From JAVVPL01 sp036655775 (lineage in GTDB: Bacteria > Bacteroidota > Bacteroidia > Bacteroidales > P3), in assembly GCA_036655775.1 (NCBI GenBank), contig JAVVPL010000104.1:1-5147 (forward strand): 5,147 nt of DNA. Direction: 5' to 3'. Positions 1 to 5,147 of this stretch are shown piece after piece. Below the pieces are notes generated by a model that worked only from the letters and a program-made list of their open reading frames with translations, was not told where the DNA came from and did not search any database. Within the stretch, counting starts at the first letter, position 1; the number at the start of each line of letters is the position of its first letter. The position numbers and the translations under genes are program-made.

Positions 1-582
1 AATTTTCTTTAAAGCAATATCCACTACATGACAAATGTCAACAAAAGAAGTTTGAATGTTATTGGCATCTTTCACATGATATAAAATCTCTTGTTTTTGA
101 TAATAGTCCAAAATTTTAGGAGAATTTTTTTCATACACTTCCAAGCGGTGTAGAACAATGGCGGGATCTTTGTCGTATACACGCGCCTCGGTCGATTTGC
201 CTCTTTGAGAAAGACGTTTCATACAAATTAAAGGAGACCCCGTTAAATTAATTGCACAAGTAGTACTCGAACCCATTTTTTTCAAGAGCCCATCCAAAAT
301 GTAAGCTTGTACAAATGTGCTAGGAAATCCTTTAAAAATAAACCCTTTTGCATGTGTACTTTGACGAATTTTGCGTTCAATTAAGCGAATGGCAATTTCA
401 TCAGGTACATTATCTCCACTTTCAATAAAAGGTTTCGCAATACGCCCCATTTCGGTATCACTAGCTATTTCCTTGCGAATCAGAGCCCCAGTGGAAATAT
501 AGACAAGATCATATTTTTTTTCTAACAATAAGGCATGGGAACGTTTTCCACTACCTGGAAATCCACACAACACAATATTGAG
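1..582 (-). repeat. Second, degenerate adenylate kinase domain (internal protein duplication)
   Basis: This part of the adk reading frame (residues about 195-388) repeats the whole domain encoded at about 603-1164. Matching blocks in order are LNIVLCGFPGSGK against LNIALFGPPGAGK, YDLVYISTG against YNLMYISTG, IRKEIA against LRQEIA, and an identical nine-residue block VQAYILDGL (minus strand 312-286 and 891-865). That last block is not typical of Adk, which usually has something like QAEAL there, so the copies share a lineage-specific ancestor. Codons within the identical block differ at several third positions, so the duplication is not very recent. DGFPR has become KGFPS, which removes the Mg-linked Asp and one catalytic Arg. 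Confidence 0.85.
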
Positions 583-1164
583 CCAAATTTTTTCGGCTTG
601 TTTTTCTACGATATTGCAAAGTCGTTGAAAAATATCCTCCACTTTACCAACGCCATCTACTAAAAAATATTTGCCTTTTTGGTCATAAAAATCGGCCACA
701 GGTAGCGTTTTATTTTCGTATTCTTGCAAGCGAAAATTAATTACATCTTCTTTGTCGTCGCTACGTCCTGAAATATTAGCGCGTTCTAATAAACGTCGCT
801 TCAATTCATCTTTAGGCACATCCAGACTAAGCATGCAAAGCAAATGAGTCTGCATACGTAGCATCAAGCCGTCTAAGATATAGGCTTGTACAACGGTGCG
901 TGGAAATCCATCAAAAAGAATTCCAGAAACATCAGGATTACGTTTAATGCGATTTTCGATAATCTCGACGATAATTTCGTCGGAAGCAAGCCCTCCTTTT
1001 TCAATCACATCCTTGGCACGCATACCTGCATCCGTACCTTCTGCAATTTCTTGACGAAGAATTTCTCCAGTTGAAATATACATCAAATTGTATTTTTTGA
1101 TGAGCATTTCCGATTGTGTGCCTTTTCCCGCACCGGGAGGTCCAAATAATGCAATATTCAGCAT
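1..1164 (-). CDS. adk: Tandem (double-domain) adenylate kinase, 3' end outside window
   Basis: Adenylate kinase interconverts ATP + AMP and 2 ADP in the cytoplasm. Reading the minus strand from the ATG at 1164 gives 388 codons without a stop, running off the left edge. Residues 1-188 form a complete short-LID adenylate kinase: P-loop GPPGAGKGTQ (8-17), STGEILR (31-37), DGFPRT (85-90), and the LID/arginine region SGRSDD and FRL (132-147), ending VDGVGKVEDIF. All the usual arginines are present. After a few linker residues a second adenylate kinase fold starts near residue 195 and reaches the window edge: GFPGSGKR (201-208), YISTGALIR, GFIFKGFPS (274-282), YDKDP. Usual bacterial Adk is about 190-215 residues, so this is roughly double. 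The second copy has lost Asp and Arg of DGFPR. The start lies 5 bases after the hpt stop, so the two are probably one transcript. Assignment of domain 1 is firm; what domain 2 does is unknown. Confidence 0.93.
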   Translation of the reverse strand, partial: MLNIALFGPPGAGKGTQSEMLIKKYNLMYISTGEILRQEIAEGTDAGMRAKDVIEKGGLASDEIIVEIIENRIKRNPDVSGILFDGFPRTVVQAYILDGLMLRMQTHLLCMLSLDVPKDELKRRLLERANISGRSDDKEDVINFRLQEYENKTLPVADFYDQKGKYFLVDGVGKVEDIFQRLCNIVEKQAEKIWLNIVLCGFPGSGKRSHALLLEKKYDLVYISTGALIRKEIASDTEMGRIAKPFIESGDNVPDEIAIRLIERKIRQSTHAKGFIFKGFPSTFVQAYILDGLLKKMGSSTTCAINLTGSPLICMKRLSQRGKSTEARVYDKDPAIVLHRLEVYEKNSPKILDYYQKQEILYHVKDANNIQTSFVDICHVVDIALKKI

Positions 1165-1169
1165 GATAA

Positions 1170-1706
1170 CTATTGTTTAATTTTATAAATACAGGGTAAG
1201 TTTCGACCATAGCCATCATAATCGAAGCCATAGCCTACCACGAAAGCATCCGCAATTGATTTTCCAATATAGGCGAGAGGAAAGCTTTTCGTAAATTTAG
1301 TGGGTTTAAAAAGTAAAGTACAAATTTTTACACTTGCAGGATTTTGTTTATTTATTTCAGAAAGTAAAGTGTCCATGGTATTGCCCGTTTCAACAATATC
1401 TTCCAAGATTACAATATGCCTATTTTGAATGGGAGTATCCAAACCTAATAGTTGTTGTACATGATTTGCTCTTTCTGTTTTCTGATAAGATGCTAATTTG
1501 ACAAAACTAATTTGACAAGGAGCTTGTATTTTTTTGACAAGATCAGCGGCAAATATAAACGATCCATTGAGAACGGCTATAAATAAAGGATTCAATTCAA
1601 TATAGTCACAATTAATCTGATCGGCCAAAGATTGAACCGTAGTTTCAATTTCGCTGATAGATAGAAAAGAAATAAACTCTCTGTTTCCTAAATAGATAGA
1701 GTTCAT
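1170..1706 (-). CDS. hpt: Hypoxanthine phosphoribosyltransferase
   Basis: Hpt makes IMP (and usually GMP) from hypoxanthine (guanine) and PRPP in purine salvage; it is cytoplasmic. From the ATG at 1706 the product is 178 residues, the normal bacterial length. A TTG 30 bases upstream is in frame but lies inside the promoter -7 element, so ATG is preferred. Visible signatures, numbered from that ATG: LNGSFIFAADL (46-56), the PRPP loop VILEDIVETGNT (99-110), SVKICTLLFKP (125-135) whose Lys134 matches the purine-binding Lys165 of human HGPRT, FVVGYGFDYD (155-164) with the stacking Phe155 and metal-linked Asp162, and GRNLP (167-171). One oddity: the PRPP motif normally reads EDIVDTG with the last Asp (human Asp137) as general base; here it is Glu106 (codon GAA). 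adk follows after 5 bases, a pairing familiar in Bacteroidetes. The gene diverges from purE. Confidence 0.95.
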   Translation of the reverse strand: MNSIYLGNREFISFLSISEIETTVQSLADQINCDYIELNPLFIAVLNGSFIFAADLVKKIQAPCQISFVKLASYQKTERANHVQQLLGLDTPIQNRHIVILEDIVETGNTMDTLLSEINKQNPASVKICTLLFKPTKFTKSFPLAYIGKSIADAFVVGYGFDYDGYGRNLPCIYKIKQ

Positions 1707-1733
1707 GTAGTGTTTTAGTGTTGATTTAAGAAA

Positions 1734-1741
1734 CAAATATA
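1734..1741 (-). promoter_or_regulatory. Probable -7 element of the hpt-adk promoter
   Basis: On the minus strand this reads TATATTTG, a perfect match to the Bacteroidetes -7 consensus TAnnTTTG. It would start transcription near 1727, giving a leader of about 20 bases before the hpt ATG at 1706. A TTG on the same strand (1756-1754) is only 12 bases upstream, closer than the usual 17-23, so the -33 element is weak or absent. There is no Shine-Dalgarno sequence, as expected for this phylum. Confidence 0.5.
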
Positions 1742-1759
1742 CGTAAAATTTGCCAATTT

Positions 1760-1791
1760 TTGGTATAATTTATGATAAATTCGTACTTTTG
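1760..1791 (+). promoter_or_regulatory. Bacteroidetes-type promoter of purE
   Basis: A -33 TTG (1760-1762, within TTTTTGG) is followed after 21 bases by TACTTTTG (1784-1791), a perfect TAnnTTTG -7 element with spacing in the normal range. Transcription would start near 1797, leaving a leader of about a dozen bases before the purE ATG at 1809. The in-frame GTG at 1791 overlaps the -7 element and is therefore not the translation start. The element lies about 20 bases from the opposing hpt -7 element, so the two promoters are back to back. Confidence 0.7.
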
Positions 1792-1808
1792 TGCAAAATA
1801 TAAAAAAC

Positions 1809-2318
1809 ATGGAAAAAGCACTGGTTAGTATTATTATGGGTAGCACTTCCGATTATCCCATTATGGAAGCAGCTGCAAAGTTTTTTGATTCAATGGAAAT
1901 TCCATTTGAAATACAAGCCTTATCGGCACATCGCACCCCTGATGAAGTGATAGAATTTGCCGAAAATGCACATAAAAGAGGGGTGCAAGTGATTATTGCA
2001 GCCGCAGGGATGGCCGCCCATTTACCAGGAGTGATTGCTGCAATTACCCCTTTGCCCGTTGTTGGTGTGCCTATAAAATCATCATTAGAAGGCCTAGATG
2101 CAGCCTTTGCAATTATGCAAATGCCTCCAGGAATTCCTGTGGCGACAGTGGCTATTAATGGGGCACAAAATGCCGCCATATTGGCATTGCAAATTATGAG
2201 TACCAATAATCCAAAATTGCAAGCCAAGGTAATTGATTTCAAAAAAAGTTTAAAAGGAAAAATTGTCAAAGCCAATGAAGAATTGAAAGCTATCAAATTT
2301 ACTTACAAAGTAAATTAA
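1809..2318 (+). CDS. purE: N5-carboxyaminoimidazole ribonucleotide mutase, PurE (class I-type)
   Basis: PurE catalyses the N5-CAIR to CAIR step of de novo IMP synthesis, normally after PurK, in the cytoplasm. The 169-residue product has the family signatures: IIMGSTSDYPIM (8-19) for the substrate phosphate loop, ALSAHRTPDE (with the catalytic His), IIAAAGMAAHLPGVIAA, VVGVPIKSS, and IMQMPPGIPVATVAINGAQNAA. Length and motifs fit class I PurE; the AAGMAAHLPG variant of the usual AGGAAHLPG is one I associate with Bacteroides-like PurE rather than a defect. Because the class I enzyme uses N5-CAIR, a purK gene is expected elsewhere; none is in the window. The ATG at 1809 is chosen over the in-frame GTG at 1791, which overlaps the promoter. 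The C-terminal tail (about 25 residues, Lys-rich) is ordinary. The gene is divergent from hpt and is followed by a stem-loop with a T-tract, so it may be monocistronic. Confidence 0.95.
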   Translation: MEKALVSIIMGSTSDYPIMEAAAKFFDSMEIPFEIQALSAHRTPDEVIEFAENAHKRGVQVIIAAAGMAAHLPGVIAAITPLPVVGVPIKSSLEGLDAAFAIMQMPPGIPVATVAINGAQNAAILALQIMSTNNPKLQAKVIDFKKSLKGKIVKANEELKAIKFTYKVN

Positions 2319-2353
2319 AAAAAACAATTATTTTTTAAATCTTTTCAGTTTCT

Positions 2354-2395
2354 AAAGCGTTGTATATATAAACAAAAATATGCAACGCTTTTTTT
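2354..2395 (+). terminator. Stem-loop with T-tract after purE, overlapping the next gene's start codon
   Basis: AAAGCGTTG (2354-2362) pairs perfectly with CAACGCTTT (2383-2391). The stem can be extended inward by one G-U and four A-U pairs to 14 pairs (2354-2367 with 2378-2391), leaving a 10-base loop. The 3' arm runs straight into a T-tract (2389-2395), then ATATTTTTT. This is the form of a Rho-independent terminator for purE on the plus strand; the other strand lacks a T-tract. The ATG of the following gene (2380-2382) lies in the 3' side of the stem, so the structure could also act as a translational switch. Confidence 0.7.
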
Positions 2396-3234
2396 ATATT
2401 TTTTCAAATGGAATTTTAATTCGATTCGCTTTATTATTTAGCTTATTGGCAGGGACGTATAAAGGGATGGCTTTGCAACCTAATTTGGTTAAAGCTGGAT
2501 TTGGCGTAGAATTTACCGATGCTACTTTTTTTACTAGCTATCCTTTTTTGGCAAAAAGTCCTTTTTTTTCGGTGGGGATAGAAGGAGATGTGCAATTTGT
2601 TTTGGCCAATAAAAAAATGATTGCAAGTTCCGTATATTCATATAAAAGACATTCTTTTGCTGGCGAATATAAATACGAGGGAAGTGCGATATTCAATACC
2701 CAAAAAGCGAGATTGATTTATGTCCATCATTTTTCGCATGCTTTTATATTGAGTTTTAGTACGGCTTATCAATGGCATAATCAACTAGAAAATAGACCCA
2801 GTGAAAGTGTTTTAAATTTGGCTTTGGGATTGAGTTATTCCATTTCTCCTAAAATTTATATTTATTCTCAGTTTGCCAATCCTATATATGTAAGATCCTA
2901 TGATTCGCGTAAGCGGAATAAAGAATTTGTTATAGAAGGAGGGCTTCTGTATAAAATAACTAAATCGCTAGCTCTTTCGTTGCGTGTATCGAAAGATCCA
3001 ATGTATCCAATTCATATTGAATGTGGCGTGGCTTATCAATTGGGGAAATCGTTTTTATTGTCCGCTTCTTCGGGTTTACAGCCATTCCAAAATAAAATTG
3101 GATTTAACTATTGTCGGTCTTCTTTTTCTTTGGGGTTTGAATTTATGTATCAAATTCCTTTAGGTTATGCTTCTTCTTTTTTTGTTTCTTGGCGTTTAAT
3201 TCCTAAGAAAGAAAGGAGTGAAGGTGCAAAATAA
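2380..3234 (+). CDS. Exported, probable outer-membrane beta-barrel protein of unknown function
   Basis: I do not recognise a named family. The 284-residue product begins with a plausible signal peptide (about residues 1-31: basic residues Arg3 and Arg15, hydrophobic core FALLFSLLAG, cleavage possibly after GMA). The remainder is built of short alternating aromatic/hydrophobic stretches separated by polar turns (for example LIYVHHF, FILSFSTAYQW, LNLALGLSYSI, IYIYSQFA, FLLSASSGL, FSLGFEFMYQI, SFFVSW). This is the pattern of a beta-barrel in the outer membrane. There are no enzyme motifs; two cysteines (215, 245) occur in the mature part. The ATG at 2380 is the only start that keeps the signal peptide, although it sits in a stem-loop; the next in-frame ATG (codon 30) would remove it. 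Its end overlaps the helix-hairpin-helix gene by 11 bases, which suggests translational coupling and a shared envelope role. The function is unknown. Confidence 0.75.
   Translation: MQRFFYIFSNGILIRFALLFSLLAGTYKGMALQPNLVKAGFGVEFTDATFFTSYPFLAKSPFFSVGIEGDVQFVLANKKMIASSVYSYKRHSFAGEYKYEGSAIFNTQKARLIYVHHFSHAFILSFSTAYQWHNQLENRPSESVLNLALGLSYSISPKIYIYSQFANPIYVRSYDSRKRNKEFVIEGGLLYKITKSLALSLRVSKDPMYPIHIECGVAYQLGKSFLLSASSGLQPFQNKIGFNYCRSSFSLGFEFMYQIPLGYASSFFVSWRLIPKKERSEGAK
3213..3218 (+). promoter_or_regulatory. Shine-Dalgarno site that fixes the GTG start at 3224
   Basis: AAGGAG lies 5 bases upstream of GTG at 3224, inside the last codons of the preceding gene. It is the only clear Shine-Dalgarno sequence before a gene in this window. 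It supports the GTG, because the first in-frame ATG is 51 codons further on and would delete the signal peptide. Confidence 0.7.
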
Positions 3235-5147
3235 AAAGGAAATAAATCTAGTATTGTTATTGTTTTTTTTCGTATACCACATCCATGCCACCCAAGTATC
3301 CGATACCACAAAAATAAGACCCTTAAAAAAGGTGGAAGCCTTAGAACTTATACAAAATAGATGTTTAGAAAATTTAATGCAAGACGAAAACCTATTCCGA
3401 GAAACTGAACTGCAACAAACAGAAAATCTTTCCCGAGCAACTGACATGCAAGAAATCTGGGATAAATATTTACAAAAACCTTTGAATTTAAATACCGTCG
3501 ATGCTCAAACATTGAGTGAATTAGGCATTTTAAGTATGTGGCAAATAGAGGCTTTATTGCAATATAGAGCCGATTATGGCAAAATAGTGGGTCTTCACGA
3601 ATTAAAATATATTCAAAGTTTCGATCCTCAAACCATAGAAACCTTAAAAGCCTTGGTTTGTTTTGGCGAAGAGGCACCGCTACCCATGAATTTTAAAAAT
3701 CTGGGAAAATATGGAAAACACCAAATAATTTTGCGCTATCAGCGCACTTTAATCAAATCGGAGGCTTATAATCAAATGCTTTTAGATAAAGCCTACCAAG
3801 GAAATCCCGATCATTACTATGTGCGTTATACGTATCAATGGTTTGATAGATTAAAACTAGGCTTTGTGGCCGAAAAAGACCCTGGAGAAGCTTTTTTTCG
3901 AGCCAGTCAAAAACAAGGTTTTGATTTTTATGGGGGCTATCTTTATTGGGGACGTTGGCGTTTTGTGAAATCGCTGGTGTTAGGATCTTATTCTTTACAG
4001 TTTGGCCAAGGGCTTTGTTTATGGACGGGTGGAGGTTTTGGAAAATCAATATCTCCTAATATTATGGCACGTAGTGGCATGGGAGTTCGTCCTTCTTCTT
4101 CTGCTGCAGAACAGGGTTTTTTGATGGGGCTTGCCACAACTTTAGAATGGAAAAAAATAGATTTGAGTATTTTTTTTTCACATACACCTCAAGATGGAAG
4201 TATAAAACACGATCAAAATTCCGAAAATGTGTTTGACTATATCGCTTCTATAAGCGAGATGGCTTATCATCGAAACGAAGGTGAAATTGCAAAAAAACAC
4301 ACATTTAAACAAACACTTATGGGCGGACATCTCAATCTCAATTTTAAAAAAATACGATTGGGAGCCACGGCTACGTACACGTATTTAGACAAGAAAATTT
4401 TTCTTAAAGAGCGTTTAGATACCAAGTTTTCTAAATTACCCCAATCTTTGTACAATTTGGGTTTTGACTACACTATTTTGCTTCCAAAAACACATATTTT
4501 TGGTGAAATTGCGTATTCTCAAAATGGTGGTTTGGCTAGTTTGCATGCGGTTCAATTCAATTTACATCCTTCTTTTTCTCTACATATTGCGCATTTGTAT
4601 TATATGCGTAATTATCTCAATTATTTTTCATCGGCTTTGGGCAATTCATCTTCGGCAAATAATGAAAAAGGTTTGGATGTGGGCGTTTTGTTGGATGTGT
4701 ATAAAAATATAAGTATACAAGCGCATGCTTATTTTTATCGTTGTGATTGGTTCACATATTCGGTGAAAGGACCTTCCTCAGGACAAAATTATCAATTAAA
4801 AATAGAATATAAAATTGCGCCACAAACGATACTTTATGGCGTGTATCGTTTCAAAAATAAGGAAATCACAGAGGCGCAAATCCAAGGTTTGCCTCAGCTT
4901 AAAGAGAGCCGTAAGCATGGATTCCGTTTGCATTTCAAACATATAACGGCACATCAAATTGAATTGCAAACACGCTTAGAATGCGATTTTATAGGGAAAA
5001 ACAAAGGCTTATTATTATATCAAGATATAGCGTATACATTTGTGCGTATACCATTGACAATTCATTTCCGGTATGCATTGTTTGCTACGGATAACTATAA
5101 TTTACGACTATATGCCTACGAGTCGGATCTTCTCTATGCCTTTAGTG
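3224..5147 (+). CDS. Secreted helix-hairpin-helix (ComEA-like) protein with beta-barrel-like remainder, 3' end outside window
   Basis: An open frame of 641 codons runs from GTG at 3224 off the right edge. Residues 1-22 form a signal peptide (Lys4, Lys5, then INLVLLLFFFVYHIHA). A polar, probably helical stretch follows (about 30-80). Residues about 85-147 are a double helix-hairpin-helix region: PLNLNTVDAQTLSELGIL, then QIEALLQYRADYGKIVGLHEL and the second hairpin. This resembles ComEA/PulK-type HHH, which in other proteins binds DNA or protein. From about 160 on the sequence is rich in alternating aromatic strands, as in an outer-membrane barrel, and includes LQFGQGLCLWTGGGFGKS (258-275) and GMGVRPSSSAAEQGF (285-299), blocks I associate with Bacteroidetes HHH-domain proteins of about 650-720 residues. 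The last residues seen (LRLYAYESDLLYAFS) look like the conserved C-terminal part of that family, so the gene probably ends not far beyond the window. It overlaps the upstream barrel gene by 11 bases in another frame. The molecular function is not established. Confidence 0.85.
   Translation, partial: MQNKKEINLVLLLFFFVYHIHATQVSDTTKIRPLKKVEALELIQNRCLENLMQDENLFRETELQQTENLSRATDMQEIWDKYLQKPLNLNTVDAQTLSELGILSMWQIEALLQYRADYGKIVGLHELKYIQSFDPQTIETLKALVCFGEEAPLPMNFKNLGKYGKHQIILRYQRTLIKSEAYNQMLLDKAYQGNPDHYYVRYTYQWFDRLKLGFVAEKDPGEAFFRASQKQGFDFYGGYLYWGRWRFVKSLVLGSYSLQFGQGLCLWTGGGFGKSISPNIMARSGMGVRPSSSAAEQGFLMGLATTLEWKKIDLSIFFSHTPQDGSIKHDQNSENVFDYIASISEMAYHRNEGEIAKKHTFKQTLMGGHLNLNFKKIRLGATATYTYLDKKIFLKERLDTKFSKLPQSLYNLGFDYTILLPKTHIFGEIAYSQNGGLASLHAVQFNLHPSFSLHIAHLYYMRNYLNYFSSALGNSSSANNEKGLDVGVLLDVYKNISIQAHAYFYRCDWFTYSVKGPSSGQNYQLKIEYKIAPQTILYGVYRFKNKEITEAQIQGLPQLKESRKHGFRLHFKHITAHQIELQTRLECDFIGKNKGLLLYQDIAYTFVRIPLTIHFRYALFATDNYNLRLYAYESDLLYAFS

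Noticed and set aside
886..1231. Short frames over adk and the adk-hpt junction
   Set aside because: Both overlap clearly conserved adk and hpt coding sequence in other frames.
1707..1736. Ten extra N-terminal codons of hpt from a TTG start at 1736
   Set aside because: The TTG lies in the TATATTTG promoter element, upstream of the expected transcription start, and the ATG at 1706 gives the normal family length.
1791..1808. Six extra N-terminal codons of purE from GTG at 1791
   Set aside because: The GTG overlaps the -7 element, and PurE homology begins right after the ATG at 1809.
2008..2040. PurE glycine motif reads AAGMAAHLPG instead of AGGAAHLPG, considered as a possible defect
   Set aside because: The Met variant is, to my knowledge, common in Bacteroides-like and some other PurE proteins and does not remove a catalytic residue.
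1853..2296. Open frame of 147 codons on the minus strand inside purE
   Set aside because: It is a shadow of the well-conserved purE gene; its product resembles no family and it has no promoter of its own.
3348..4049. Minus-strand open frames (3348-3677 and 3753-4049) inside the HHH gene
   Set aside because: The plus-strand frame is continuous with a signal peptide, HHH region and family motifs; these are antisense shadows.
4066..4180. Possible frameshifts at T- and A-runs in the long right-hand gene
   Set aside because: The frame stays open from 3224 to the window end with family-like motifs on both sides of each run.
4464..4712. Plus-strand 82-codon frame with membrane-like sequence
   Set aside because: It lies wholly within the HHH gene in another frame; its hydrophobic look comes from T-rich codons read out of frame.

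Overview
The window looks like a chromosomal core region from a low-GC member of the Bacteroidetes (Bacteroidota). The evidence is AT-rich DNA, a perfect Bacteroidetes-type -7 element (TAnnTTTG) in front of each of the two divergent purine genes, almost no Shine-Dalgarno sequences, an hpt-adk gene pair of the kind seen in this phylum, and a helix-hairpin-helix/outer-membrane protein family that I know from Bacteroidetes. Species cannot be named from the sequence. There is no sign of a mobile element, phage, CRISPR array, tRNA or rRNA.

Layout. Bases 1-1706 (minus strand) hold a two-gene purine salvage/nucleotide unit. hpt (hypoxanthine phosphoribosyltransferase) is followed after 5 bases by an adenylate kinase gene that runs off the left edge. 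This adenylate kinase is double: a complete adk domain is followed in the same reading frame by a second, divergent adk domain. Bases 1707-1808 are a compact divergent promoter region. Bases 1809-2318 (plus strand) encode PurE of de novo purine synthesis. A strong stem-loop with a T-tract follows purE and contains the start codon of the next gene. Bases 2380-3234 encode an exported, probably outer-membrane beta-barrel protein of unknown function. It overlaps by 11 bases, at a GTG start with a clear Shine-Dalgarno sequence, a long secreted protein with a helix-hairpin-helix region and a beta-rich remainder (3224 to beyond the right edge).

How the genes fit together. Hpt converts hypoxanthine or guanine plus PRPP to IMP or GMP, PurE acts in the de novo route to IMP, and Adk balances AMP/ADP/ATP, so the left half is a purine cluster read outward from one shared intergenic region. 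The right half is a translationally coupled pair of envelope proteins with no obvious purine link. The most interesting points are the tandem adenylate kinase, which appears to come from an internal duplication with a partly dead second copy; the Asp-to-Glu change at the catalytic base position of Hpt; and the hairpin that buries the start codon of the envelope gene. No clearly new multi-gene system is visible, though the envelope pair has no known function that I can assign.
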